From the NCBI RefSeq assembly GCF_040546275.1, contig NZ_JBEPNO010000022.1:31250-95249 (forward strand): a stretch of DNA of 64,000 nt. The letters run 5' to 3'. This document shows positions 1-9,600 of this stretch, piece after piece. The first letter of the stretch is position 1; each line of letters starts with the position of its first letter. The position numbers and the translations under genes are program-made. The stretch comes from Nakamurella sp040546275 (lineage in GTDB: Bacteria > Actinomycetota > Actinomycetes > Mycobacteriales > Nakamurellaceae). The notes under the pieces were generated by a model that worked only from the letters and a program-made list of their open reading frames with translations, did not search any database and was not told where the DNA came from.

Positions 1-287
1 AGGACGCACCTAGTCTCTACTGCACCGAGGAACATCCGGACGGTGACTTCGACCTGGTCGAGAATGCCTCCGCAGTCGATGATCTCGTCACCTACCGGGC
101 GGAGGTCGACGAAGCACGCACGCTCGCGTCACGGTCGTCGGACCTGGGTGGTGTCGGAGCGGGCAAACGGCGCGGGCAGGATGTCTCGCTCCGCTGGATC
201 TACATCCACATGATCGAGGAGTACGCCCGCCACAACGGCCACGCCGACCTGCTCCGGGAGTGCGTTGACGGCACCGTCGGGGAGTGA
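1..287 (+). CDS. DinB/DUF664 family protein, C-terminal part
   Basis: The open frame enters at the window edge and stops at 285-287; 94 codons are visible. The residues RWIYIHMIEEYARHNGHADL near the end are the usual C-terminal helix of the DinB-like DUF664 (mini-circle) family, whose four-helix bundle normally binds a metal through three histidines; two of these (IYIHM and RHNGHAD) are in this part. Members are about 170 residues, so roughly the first half lies outside the window. The substrate is unknown; relatives include thiol-dependent S-transferases, but nothing here identifies a cofactor. Confidence 0.8.
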   Translation, partial: DAPSLYCTEEHPDGDFDLVENASAVDDLVTYRAEVDEARTLASRSSDLGGVGAGKRRGQDVSLRWIYIHMIEEYARHNGHADLLRECVDGTVGE

Positions 288-359
288 GCGCAGTTGCCCA
301 GCGAGTCGAGTGGGGTACGGCGGTACTCGAATTGCGGTGCTGGGTCGGGGCTGCCGAAC

Positions 360-1128
360 GAGATCGGACACCGGAGCCGAGACAGCCTGCAGCGGGGCGA
401 TGTCGACATCCACCCCGGCGGCATTGATGGCTCCGATGTTCAGCGCCACCTCGGTCTGGTGCTGCGCGGCGGCCGGCAGCACCGCGGTGCTGGCGATCTC
501 GAGGGTCGAGCGGGCCTCGACGCCGATGCTGCGCGTGTCCTGCTCCAGTCCGATCTCCTACGGGCTGTGCATCTCGCGGTGTGAGAAGACGCTGTACTTC
601 TCGAACAGCGCCATCGCCTCGTCGGTGATCAGCTCCGGCAGCGCGGCGATCGTGCTGCGCAGGTTCTCCAGGCCGCGCGCGGCGGCCTCTTCCTGCCATT
701 CCGCGTCTTGCCGTTGGGGTTGTCCAGGATGTAGGCCGGGCTGGTCGTTCCGCTCTGCGGAAGCAGGGTCCCACCCGGTGTAGCCGCGGGCCTCGAAGGT
801 GTTGCGCAGACCGCCGTTGGGGAAGCTCGACCCGTCCGGTTCACCCTGGATCAGGGTCTTGGAGGCGAACTCGGCGAGCGAGAGTCCGCCGCCGGCCGGC
901 TCGAAGAAGCTGTCGTGCTTCTCGGCCGTCAGACCGGTCAGCGGGTAGACGACGTGGGAGTAGTGGGTACACCCCTTCTCCATCGCCCAGTCCTTCATGG
1001 CGGAGGCGACCGAGTCGGCCACCATCTGGTCCAGCTTGGCCGAATGTTCCATGGTGGCGATCAGGGACTTGTAGACGAGCTTGGGCAGGCGCCTCTGCAT
1101 CACCGACAGGCTGAAGACGTTCTCGAGT
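360..1128 (-). pseudogene. decayed type III glutamine synthetase (GlnN-like)
   Basis: The minus strand from about 1128 to 560 encodes NVFSLSVMQRRLPK, a long stretch ending SFFEPAGGGLSLAEF, and FPNGGLRNTFEARGYTGWD, all typical of type III glutamine synthetase. The frame then shifts. A DNPNGKT segment (about 730, other frame) joins directly to AEWQEEAAARGLENLR, which belongs near the C-terminus, so the catalytic core between them is deleted. A further frame change near 555 leads to ALNIGAINAAGVDVDIAPLQ, and similarity ends at about 360. The N-terminus and the last part are also missing. The real protein is about 720 residues, so this is a relic. The active type I enzyme is encoded at 22529-23947. 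Confidence 0.85.
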
Positions 1129-1330
1129 CCGGATGGAACCCGACCTGGAAAACGTAGGGATGCGCCGTATCCGCGTGTTTCCGTTCCATGAACCCTGCGA
1201 TCAGGACAGAACCGACACGAAGGTCTGCCGGCATGGTGCCGGGTCGCGGGTAGGTGGCACGGGGTCGCAGGTCGGTCGTCTCGCCCGCAGTAGGCCGACG
1301 GGTGGATAGTCGGACGTCCGATGGTCGTAG

Positions 1331-1336
1331 TAGATT
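1331..1336 (+). promoter_or_regulatory. -10 box of ilvE (leaderless)
   Basis: TAGATT lies 6 nt before the ilvE ATG and no Shine-Dalgarno sequence is present, which fits transcription starting at the start codon. A perfect 10-bp palindrome, CGGACGTCCG, sits just upstream at 1311-1320 and could be an operator. No good -35 box is visible. Confidence 0.55.
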
Positions 1337-1342
1337 CTGGCT

Positions 1343-2434
1343 ATGACGAGCGCCTTCTCCCGGACCACCAACCCATCGCCGGTGTCGGAAGAGCGTCGCG
1401 CCGAGATTCTCTCCGCACCGGGATTCGGGAAGTACTTCACCGACCACATGGTCGTCATCGACTACGACAACGGCGCCTGGCACGACCCGAGAGTCGTTCC
1501 CTACGGCCCGTTCTCGCTCGATCCGGCGACGATGGTGCTGCACTACGCGCAGGAGATCTTCGAAGGGCTCAAGGGCTACGCCCAGCCCGACGGGTCGGTG
1601 GCGACCTTCCGGCCGTACGCCAACGCGGCCCGGCTGAACCGCTCGGCCGACCGATTGGGCATGCCGCAGCTGCCCGAGGACGTCTTCGTCGACTCGCTCC
1701 GGGAGCTCACCGCTGCCGATCGTGGGTGGGTGCCGACGGGCGACGAGGCCTCCCTGTACTTCCGGCCTTTCATGTTCGCCGCCGAGGTTGGTCTGGGGGT
1801 GCGCCCGGCGAACAAGTACGTCTACTCGGTGATCGCGTCGCCGGCCGGCGCCTACTTCTCCGGCGGAATCAAGCCGGTCAGCGTGTGGTGGTCGACGGAG
1901 TACGTCCGAGCGGCTCCGGGCGGGATGGGCTTCGCCAAGACCGGCGGCAACTACGCCGCATCGCTGGCGGCCCAGGCTCAGGCCGCTGACCAGGGCTGCG
2001 ACCAGGTCGTCTGGCTCGACGCCGTGGAGCGGCGGTGGGTCGAGGAGATGGGCGGGATGAACCTGTTCTTCGTCTTCGGGGCCGGTCCTGACGCCGAGGT
2101 GGTCACTCCTGAGCTGTCGGGCTCCCTGCTGCCCGGTGTCACTCGCGATTCGCTGCTGCAACTGGCGCGTGACCGCGGCTACCGGACGTCCGAACGACGG
2201 GTCTCCACCGACGAGTGGGCCAAAAAGGTCGACTCCGAGGAGCTCACCGAGGTGTTCGCGTGTGGGACCGCCGCCGTCATCACACCGGTCGGCTCCGTCA
2301 AGCACGCCGAGGGCGGATTCGACATCGGCGGTGGTCTGCCCGGCCCGATCACCATGGAGCTCCGCGAGGCCCTGACCGGCCTCCAGCGCGGTGCCCTACC
2401 CGACCCCCACGGCTGGATGCTCCCGCTCGCCTGA
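1343..2434 (+). CDS. ilvE: branched-chain amino acid aminotransferase
   Basis: A 363-residue fold-type IV PLP enzyme that exchanges amino groups between glutamate and the 2-oxo acids of valine, leucine and isoleucine. The PLP lysine is K199 in FAKTGGNYAAS. The N-terminal EIFEGLKGY segment and the RPFMF motif (residues 141-145) that shape the substrate pocket are present, as is the GTAAVITPVG loop near the C-terminus. Length is normal. The ATG follows a TAGATT box by 6 nt, suggesting a leaderless message. It stands alone, facing rpmB across a repeat-bearing gap. Confidence 0.95.
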   Translation: MTSAFSRTTNPSPVSEERRAEILSAPGFGKYFTDHMVVIDYDNGAWHDPRVVPYGPFSLDPATMVLHYAQEIFEGLKGYAQPDGSVATFRPYANAARLNRSADRLGMPQLPEDVFVDSLRELTAADRGWVPTGDEASLYFRPFMFAAEVGLGVRPANKYVYSVIASPAGAYFSGGIKPVSVWWSTEYVRAAPGGMGFAKTGGNYAASLAAQAQAADQGCDQVVWLDAVERRWVEEMGGMNLFFVFGAGPDAEVVTPELSGSLLPGVTRDSLLQLARDRGYRTSERRVSTDEWAKKVDSEELTEVFACGTAAVITPVGSVKHAEGGFDIGGGLPGPITMELREALTGLQRGALPDPHGWMLPLA

Positions 2435-2535
2435 GCAATGACCTGTCTCCGGGCCTGACGCCACGGCGCTTCAGACCGGGCCCCTGTGCGCAGTTTGGCC
2501 GGGCCGCCTCCGGCTGGATCAGTCGGCCCGCCCCT

Positions 2536-2617
2536 TGCGCATACAGGACTGCTGCGCGCATACCGAACTGCCCGAAAGTCGGCTTTCTGGCACGATTTCG
2601 GGCTTCCTGTATGCGCA
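2536..2617. repeat. 82-bp palindromic intergenic repeat, copy A
   Basis: The ends form a perfect 13-bp inverted repeat, TGCGCATACAGGA at 2536-2548 and its complement at 2605-2617. An inner inverted pair, GCCCGAAA and TTTCGGGC, can extend the fold. A related element of the same length and end sequence is at 12358-12440. It lies in the gap between convergent ilvE and rpmB and has no coding potential. It resembles a REP/MITE-type element. Confidence 0.7.
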
Positions 2618-2648
2618 GGGAAGTTCCTGCATGAATCCGGGCACGACA

Positions 2649-2686
2649 AAAGGCGGCGGAACCCCGATAGGGGTACCGCCGCCTTT
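2649..2686 (-). terminator. intrinsic terminator of rpmB
   Basis: An 11-bp stem, AAAGGCGGCGG with its complement, is extended after one A-A mismatch by ACCCC/GGGGT and closed by a GATA loop. Read on the minus strand the 3' arm ends in a short T tract about 20 nt after the rpmB stop. It may also stop readthrough from ilvE. Confidence 0.8.
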
Positions 2687-2707
2687 CGAGCGTCTGGTGG
2701 GGCGAGA

Positions 2708-2899
2708 CTAGCCGCGGACGACCTTGCCGGCCTTCAGGCAGGAGGTGCAGGCGTTGACGCGCTTGACGGTGCCCGGGGCGACCTGGGCGCGGACGGCCTG
2801 GATGTTCGGGTTCCAGCGACGGTGGGTCCGACGGTGCGAGTGAGAAACACTCATCCCGAAGCCCGGGCCCTTGCCACAGACATCACACACGGCAGCCAC
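2708..2899 (-). CDS. rpmB: 50S ribosomal protein L28
   Basis: A 63-residue ribosomal protein of the large subunit. It carries two CxxC pairs (CDVC near the N-terminus and CTSC near residue 52), so it is the zinc-binding C+ form. The segment HSHRRTHRRWNPNIQ is typical of L28. The start is a GTG at 2899. It ends in a strong terminator and is divergent from the DAK2-like gene that precedes recG, an arrangement common in actinobacteria. Confidence 0.95.
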   Translation of the reverse strand: MAAVCDVCGKGPGFGMSVSHSHRRTHRRWNPNIQAVRAQVAPGTVKRVNACTSCLKAGKVVRG

Positions 2900-3081
2900 G
2901 ACGGCTCAACCCCTATCGAAGAATGCGATCCGGCCAGTCGACCGAACCAAAAGTTGCGAGTGGTAGGTGGAACCCGGGCTTCCGCTCCGGGCAACCCTCC
3001 AAGGATAGCCAGCGGCGGGCGCCAGGGCCAAATCGTCGTGTTGGCGTCACCCTCGGCGGCCCACGTCGGCAAGATGTGCTC

Positions 3082-3954
3082 ATGACGACGTTCGACACCG
3101 ACCTCGTCGGGCGCTGGTTCGATCTGCTCCTCGATCTGGACTCGCCGGCCGACAGCACGTGGGGCGTGCACCTGCACGCAGCGGAACTCGAGGCAGTCCG
3201 GACCGGGGGCCGGGCCATCTCGGCCGCGGTCGGCTGGTCCGAGTTGCCGTCCCAGCTCCCGACTCCTGCCGACCACGCCGCCGCGGTGTTGCAGGTATAC
3301 CTGGCCGGGATGGCCACGGGTATCGCCGGCGCCAGGGAGACGATGGCGCAGAACGGCGATCTGGACGAGGTGGACGTCGCCGACCGGCTGTGTCTGGCCG
3401 CCGGATTGATCGCCGGCGGCGCAGCCGTCCAGGTTGCGCCGGACGACCTTCCGGCCGGCGGCACGTCCGGTGCCGGCGCTGCAGATCTGGCGCGGGCGGC
3501 CGGCACCGCAGCCGCCGAACTGGTGGTGGACGGCGCCGACCTGCACAGCATCACCAGCGCGGCCGCAGCGGCTGCGATGGCCGCAGGTCCGCCCGACGCC
3601 GCCAATCGGGATCCCCGCTACCGGGCCAGGGCGGTCGTCGCGCTGGTGCTGGTCGCCCTCCAACGCAGCACCGCCCCGGCCGGCGCTCCAGTGCAGCCGC
3701 CCAGCTGCGGCGCCGTCCCCGGCGGGAACAACGGGGTCGCCCTCCTCGCAGAGGTGACCTTCACGACCTTCCTCCCACCGGAGGAGTGCGGCCGCCTCCA
3801 GGCGACGCTGACCGGGCTGGCGGAGGAGGTGGTCATGTGGTCGGAGGGCGACAAGCGCTACTTCCACGTCCACACCGAGGTGGCCGGCGAGGTCATCGCC
3901 GAGGCGTTTGCGGTCGGTGCGGTCTTCTCGCTCGTGGTCGGGCGGCTCGACTGA
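3082..3954 (+). CDS. divergent DAK2-domain-like protein, catalytic motif missing
   Basis: 290 residues from the ATG at 3082. In actinobacteria the gene between rpmB and recG is normally a DAK2/FakA-like kinase of about 550 residues. The C-terminus here, including AEEVVMWSEGDKRYFHVHTE, matches the C-terminal domain of that family. The N-terminal half keeps an all-helical, alanine-rich character but lacks the family's DGDTGTN nucleotide/metal motif. It is therefore probably a reduced, non-catalytic relative, or a fast-evolving paralogue. A longer in-frame reading from 2923 exists, but that part is unlike the family. CAAGAT lies 6 nt before the ATG and there is no clear ribosome site. Confidence 0.6.
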   Translation: MTTFDTDLVGRWFDLLLDLDSPADSTWGVHLHAAELEAVRTGGRAISAAVGWSELPSQLPTPADHAAAVLQVYLAGMATGIAGARETMAQNGDLDEVDVADRLCLAAGLIAGGAAVQVAPDDLPAGGTSGAGAADLARAAGTAAAELVVDGADLHSITSAAAAAAMAAGPPDAANRDPRYRARAVVALVLVALQRSTAPAGAPVQPPSCGAVPGGNNGVALLAEVTFTTFLPPEECGRLQATLTGLAEEVVMWSEGDKRYFHVHTEVAGEVIAEAFAVGAVFSLVVGRLD

Positions 3955-4068
3955 TGCGTGCCACTGTCGGTGTGACGGTGCACGATGTTCGCACCGACCC
4001 GGGTAGGGCCGGTCCTGCGGGTCGGGCTCACCGGTCGGCAGTCCGAAGGCGGGCAGGGGAGGGACAGC

Positions 4069-6420
4069 GTGGCCGAGAAGTCGCCTGAACGCGTTTTCCT
4101 GCACACCCCGCTCAAGACGGTGATCGGCGTGCGTGCGGCCAAGCAGCTGGCGGAAAAGCTGTCGCTGGTCACCGTCGGCGAGCTTCTCCGCTACTACCCG
4201 CGCAAGTACGACCGGCGGGGCCGGCTCACCGATCTGTCGGGTCTGAAGGTCGGGGAGCGGGTCACGGTGTGGGCCACCGTCCGGTCGATCAAGGAGCGTC
4301 AGCTGGGCCCCGGCCGCAAGGTGAAAAGCATCACCAACGTCGTGATCGGCGACCACAAGACTGAGCTGACCTGCACCTTCTTCAACCGGTGGAACCTCGC
4401 CCGTTTCATGCCGGTCGGCACGGACGCGATGTTCTCCGGCACCGTCAGCAAGTTCAACGGGAATCTGCAGATCAGCTCACCCCAGATCGCGGTGGTCAGC
4501 TTCGAGGGCAGCACGCAGCCCGCCCTGGCCGGTGCAGTCTCCGACCTGATCAACGACAAGCCGTCGGTGAGCCCGGGGAAGGACGCGATCGACGTCATCG
4601 AGTCCTTCCCCGGCGGCCTCATCCCCGTCTACCCGCTGTCGGAGGGCATCACCGGCGCGCTGATGCAGCGATGCGTCCGGACCGTGCTGAGCGTGCTGGA
4701 CGCGGTGGCCGATCCGCTCCCCGACGTGTTGCTGGCCGAACACGGTCTGGTCGATCTCGCCCACGCCCTGCACGACATCCACCGGCCGCCCGACGAGAAG
4801 GCCCTGGACGCCGCCATCGCGCGCCTGCGGTACGACGAGGCCCTGTCGATCCAGTTGGTGCTGGCGCGGAGACGGGCGGAGATGCGCAACTTCCCGGCCG
4901 AACCGTGCCCGCGCGTCGAGGGTGGGCTGCTGAGTGCCTTCGACGAGGACCTGCCGTTCACCCTCACCGACGGCCAGAAGGAGGTGGGGGAGGTCATCGC
5001 CAACGACCTGGCCACCATCCACCCGATGAACCGTCTGCTGCAGGGTGAGGTCGGCTCGGGCAAGACGGTGGTGGCGCTCCGGGCGATGCTGCAGGTCATC
5101 GACTCGGGGCGGCAGGCGGTCCTGCTCGCTCCGACCGAGGTGCTCGCCGCGCAGCACGCCAGGTCCTTGCGCTCAGTGCTCGGCCAGATGGGCAACGGCG
5201 GGGAGCTCGGATCCCTGCCCGGCGCGATCAAGATCACCTTGCTGACCGGCTCGATGACGGCCGGAGCGCGGCGGGAAGCGTTGCTGGACATCGCTTCCGG
5301 CCAGGCCGGGATCGCGGTCGGTACCCATGCACTGCTGTCCGACGGGGTGTTCTTCGCGGAGCTGGGGTTGATCGTCATCGACGAGCAGCACCGGTTCGGC
5401 GTCGAGCAGCGCAACGCTCTGCGGAACAAGCATCCGGCGGGCAACCCACCGCATGTCCTGGTGATGACGGCGACACCGATCCCGCGCACCGTCGCGATGA
5501 CGGTCTACGGCGATCTGGACACGTCGACCCTCTCCGAATTGCCCAAGGGCCGGTCGCCGATCTCCACCACCGTGGTGCCGGCCGCCGAGAAGCCGCAGTG
5601 GGTGGATCGGGCCTGGTCCAGGGTCCACGAGGAGGTGGCCGCCGGCCATCAGGTGTACATCGTCTGTCCCAAGATCGGCGATGACGCAGAAGTGTTGGCC
5701 CCAGCGTCAGGGAAGTCCCCGGAGGCCGCGTCGCGCGACGACCATGACCCCCTCGACGACGGCCTTGACGACCCCGACGACGAGGCGCCGGGTGAGGACG
5801 AGCGGCGACCACCGCTGGCCGTGCTCGACGTCGCGCGGGACCTCGCCGAGGGTCCGCTGTCCGGGCTGCGGCTGGGCATCCTGCACGGCCGGATGCTGCC
5901 GGCGGACAAGGATGCGGTGATGACGGGTTTTGCGGCGCGTCGGCTCGACGTGCTGGTGGCCACCACCGTCATCGAGGTCGGCGTCGACGTGGCCAACGCC
6001 ACCATGATGATCGTCCTGGACGCCGAGCGGTTCGGCATGTCCCAGCTGCACCAACTCCGTGGCCGGGTCGGTCGTGGTGAGGCCGCCGGGGTCTGCCTGC
6101 TGATCACCGAGGCGCCGGAGAATTCCGTCGGACGGGCGCGGCTCGACGCGGTGGCGAAGACCAACGACGGCTTCAAGCTTGCCGAGGCCGACCTCGAACT
6201 CCGTCGTGAGGGCAACGTGCTGGGCACCTCGCAGGCCGGCAAGTCCTCCGGCCTGCGGCAGCTGTCGCTCATCCGTGATCGCGAGGTGATCGAGGCCGCC
6301 CGCGAGGACGCCATGGAACTGGTCGGGCAGGATCCGACGATGGCCGAGCACCCCGGGCTGGCCGCCATGGTGGCCGCTGTCATCGACGAGGAAGGGCAGG
6401 AGTTCCTGGACAAAGGGTGA
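4069..6420 (+). CDS. recG: ATP-dependent DNA helicase RecG
   Basis: A 783-residue superfamily 2 helicase that remodels stalled forks and Holliday junctions. It has the N-terminal wedge/OB domain, Walker A (GEVGSGKTVVAL), the DEQH box in VIDEQHRFGVEQR, MTATPIPRT (motif III), and GRVGRGE (motif VI). The GTG at 4069 is chosen because AGGGGAGGG precedes it and the protein then starts near the normal N-terminus; the frame is open back to 3985. An acidic, low-complexity insert of about 40 residues (near 5690-5810, rich in D and P) interrupts the second helicase domain and is variable in the family. Confidence 0.95.
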   Translation: MAEKSPERVFLHTPLKTVIGVRAAKQLAEKLSLVTVGELLRYYPRKYDRRGRLTDLSGLKVGERVTVWATVRSIKERQLGPGRKVKSITNVVIGDHKTELTCTFFNRWNLARFMPVGTDAMFSGTVSKFNGNLQISSPQIAVVSFEGSTQPALAGAVSDLINDKPSVSPGKDAIDVIESFPGGLIPVYPLSEGITGALMQRCVRTVLSVLDAVADPLPDVLLAEHGLVDLAHALHDIHRPPDEKALDAAIARLRYDEALSIQLVLARRRAEMRNFPAEPCPRVEGGLLSAFDEDLPFTLTDGQKEVGEVIANDLATIHPMNRLLQGEVGSGKTVVALRAMLQVIDSGRQAVLLAPTEVLAAQHARSLRSVLGQMGNGGELGSLPGAIKITLLTGSMTAGARREALLDIASGQAGIAVGTHALLSDGVFFAELGLIVIDEQHRFGVEQRNALRNKHPAGNPPHVLVMTATPIPRTVAMTVYGDLDTSTLSELPKGRSPISTTVVPAAEKPQWVDRAWSRVHEEVAAGHQVYIVCPKIGDDAEVLAPASGKSPEAASRDDHDPLDDGLDDPDDEAPGEDERRPPLAVLDVARDLAEGPLSGLRLGILHGRMLPADKDAVMTGFAARRLDVLVATTVIEVGVDVANATMMIVLDAERFGMSQLHQLRGRVGRGEAAGVCLLITEAPENSVGRARLDAVAKTNDGFKLAEADLELRREGNVLGTSQAGKSSGLRQLSLIRDREVIEAAREDAMELVGQDPTMAEHPGLAAMVAAVIDEEGQEFLDKG

Positions 6421-6492
6421 GTCGCTGGTCGGACCCGGCGTCGGCGACGCCCACCCGCGGCGGATAGGTTGCACGGACGCTGCACCTGCTGC

Positions 6493-6531
6493 AGCCCAAC
6501 GGAGTTCCGCAGAAAGGACTTCCGTTGGGCT
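6493..6531 (+). terminator. strong hairpin between recG and pyc
   Basis: AGCCCAACGGA at 6493-6503 pairs perfectly with 6521-6531. A wobble, one mismatch and three more pairs extend the stem to a 7-nt loop. There is no T tract, so it is either a recG terminator of the T-less kind common in high-GC genomes or a leader structure of pyc. The 18-bp repeats begin at the next base. Confidence 0.5.
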
Positions 6532-6603
6532 GGATCTCCGGTCGTCGGTGGATCTCCGGTTGTCACCGGACGTCCGGTTGTTGCTGAATCTCCACTTGTC
6601 ACG
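6532..6603 (+). repeat. 18-bp tandem repeat, four units, upstream of pyc
   Basis: Four consecutive 18-bp units start at 6532, 6550, 6568 and 6586; the second reads GGATCTCCGGTTGTCACC. The units drift from one to the next. The period is a multiple of three, and the pyc frame is open through them, reading a six-residue repeat like GSPVVT. That would be an N-terminal extension if pyc started near 6469; the ribosome site and family length favour a start at 6658, leaving the repeat in the leader. Confidence 0.75.
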
Positions 6604-6657
6604 GAAAGACGAACGGCCGTCGTCCACCACGGCCGCGTACCCGAGGAGTCGCTCGAC

Positions 6658-9600
6658 GTGTTCTCGAAGATCCTGGTCGCCAACCGCGGAGAGATCGCCA
6701 TCAGGGCGTTCCGCGCCGCCTACGAGCTGGAGATCGCCTCGGTGGCGGTCTACCCGCACGAGGACCGCAATTCGCTGCACCGGCAGAAGGCCGACGAGGC
6801 CTATCAGATCGGCGAGCGAGGGCATCCGGTGCGGGCCTATCTCGATATCGACGAGATCGTCAGGGCTGCAAGGGATTCTGGCGCTGACGCGGTGTACCCG
6901 GGTTACGGATTCCTTTCCGAGAACCCGAACCTCGCGCAGGCGCTGGAGGACGCCGGGATCACTTTCATCGGCCCGCCGGCCTCGGTGCTGGAGCTGGCCG
7001 GCAACAAGTCTCGCGCGGTCGAGGCGGCCAGGGCCGCCGGTCTGCCGGTGCTGGAATCCACCGATCCGTCCAATGACGTACCGACCCTGCTCGCGGCCGC
7101 GGAGACGGTCGGCTTCCCGCTGTTCGTCAAGGCCGTCGCCGGCGGTGGCGGCCGCGGGATGCGCCGGGTCGACCGGGCGGAAGACCTCGAGGAGCTGATG
7201 GGCAACGCCATGCGCGAGGCCGAATCCGCCTTCGGGGACGACACCGTCTTCCTGGAGCGGGCGGTGATCGAGCCCCGCCACATCGAGGTGCAGGTGCTCG
7301 CCGATCACACCGGCGCGGTGGTGCACCTGTTCGAACGCGACTGCTCGGTGCAGCGTCGCCATCAAAAGGTCATCGAGGTGGCACCCGCGGTCGGGCTGGC
7401 CCCCGAGATGAGGGCGGCGATGACGGCCGATGCGGTCAACTTCGCGCGTCACATCGGTTACGTCAACGCCGGCACCGTCGAGTTCCTGCTCGGAGAACGA
7501 GATGGACACGCCTGCTACTACTTCATAGAGATGAACCCCCGGATCCAGGTCGAGCACACCGTCACCGAGGAGATCACCGACGTCGACCTGGTGTCCTCGC
7601 AGATCCGGATCGCCGCCGGCGAGACGCTGGCCGACCTGGGCCTGGCGCAGGAGTCGATCCACATCCGTGGCGCCGCCCTGCAGTGCCGGATCACCACCGA
7701 GGACCCGACGAACGGATTCCGGCCGGACACCGGTCGGATCATCACCTACCGCTCGCCCGGTGGCGGCGGGGTTCGCGTCGACGGCGGCACCGTGCACTCC
7801 GGCGCCGAGGTCAGCGCCCACTTCGATTCGCTGCTGGTGAAGCTGACCTGTCGCGGGCGCGACTGGGGACAGGCGGTGGCCAGGGCCAGACGCGCCCTCG
7901 CGGAGTTCCGCATCCGCGGCGTGGCGACGAACATCCCGTTCCTGCAGGCCGTGCTGGAGGACCCGGACTTCGCCGCCGGCGGCGTCACCACGTCGTTCAT
8001 CGAGACGCATCCGCAGCTGCTCACCGCCCGCCATTCCGCCGACCGCGGGACCAAACTGCTGACCTACCTGGCCGACGTGACGGTCAACCGACCGCACGGC
8101 GCCCGGCCGACCGAGCTGATCGAACCGGAGTCGAAACTGCTTGTGCTGGCGGCTGAACCGGCCCCGGCCGGCAGCCGCCAGCTGCTTGCCGACCTCGGAC
8201 CCGAAGGCTTCGCCCGGTGGCTCCGCGAGCGCACGGCGCTGGCCGTCACCGACACCACCTTCCGCGACGCGCACCAGTCGTTGCTCGCGACCAGGGTCCG
8301 CACCAGGGATCTGGTCGCCATCGCACCGGCGGTCGCGCGGATGACGCCGGAGCTGCTGTCGGTGGAGGCGTGGGGCGGTGCCACCTACGACGTCGCGCTG
8401 CGGTTCCTGGCCGAGGATCCGTGGGAGCGGCTGGTCGCCCTTCGGTCGTCGCTGCCGAACATCGCCCTCCAGATGCTGCTGCGTGGCCGGAACACCGTCG
8501 GTTACACGCCGTACCCCGAGGCCGTCACCGATTCGTTCGTCACCGAGGCGGCCGCCGCCGGGATCGACATCTTCCGGATCTTCGACGCCCTGAACGACGT
8601 CTCGCAGATGCGGCCGGCCATCGAGGCGGTCAGAGCCACCGGGACGACGGTCGCCGAGGTCGCGCTCTGCTACACCGCTGACCTGTCCGATCCGGGCGAG
8701 AAGCTGTACACCCTGGACTACTACCTACGGCTCGCAGAGCAGATCGTCGAGGCCGGGGCGCACGTCCTGGCCATCAAGGACATGGCCGGTCTGCTGCGGG
8801 CTCCGGCGGCTCGCACCCTGGTCACGGCCCTGCGCGAGCGGTTCGACCTACCCGTGCACCTCCACACGCACGACACCGCCGGTGGTCAGCTCGCGACGTA
8901 TCTGGCCGCGGCCGAGGCCGGGGTCGACGCCGTCGACGCCGCGAGCGCGCCGATGTCGGGCACCACCTCCCAACCGTCGATGTCCGCCCTGGTCGCGGCG
9001 TTCGACCACACCGTGCGTTCGACCGGGTTGTCGCTCCAGGCGGTCGCCGACCTGGAGCCGTACTGGGAGGCGGTCCGGGCCGTCTACTCGCCCTTCGAGT
9101 CCGGCCTCCGGGCGCCGACCGGGCGCGTCTACAAGCACGAGATCCCAGGTGGTCAGCTATCGAATCTTCGGCAGCAGGCAATCGCACTCGGGCTGGGTGG
9201 CAAGTTCGAGGCCATCGAGACCACGTACGCCGCCGCCGATGCCATGCTCGGCCGGCTCGTCAAGGTCACACCGTCCTCCAAGGTGGTCGGCGATCTGGCG
9301 CTGCATCTGGTGGGATCCGGCGTTGATCCGGGCGAGTTCGAGTCCGACCCGGCGCGGTTCGACATCCCGGACTCGGTGGTCGGCTTCCTGGCGGGCGAGC
9401 TCGGCGATCCGCCTGGGGGCTGGCCGGAACCGTTCCGCAGCAAGGCTTTGGCCGGTCGTAGTGTCAAACCGGCCGTCGCCGAGCTGACCTCCGAAGAGGG
9501 CGCCGATTTGGAACGGAGCCCGCGGCCGACGCTGAACCGCCTCCTGTTCCCGGGGCCGGACAAGGATTTCCGAACCTCGCGCGAGGAGTTCGGCGACATC

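Noticed and set aside
2923..3081. N-terminal extension of the DAK2-like protein to ATG 2923
   Set aside because: The added 53 residues have no family similarity and overlap the rpmB promoter region; ATG 3082 has a CAAGAT box 6 nt upstream.
5707..8274. 855-residue minus-strand open frame opposite recG and pyc
   Set aside because: It lies opposite the third codon positions of two certain genes, has the Arg/Gly/His-rich composition of a high-GC shadow frame and no recognisable motif.
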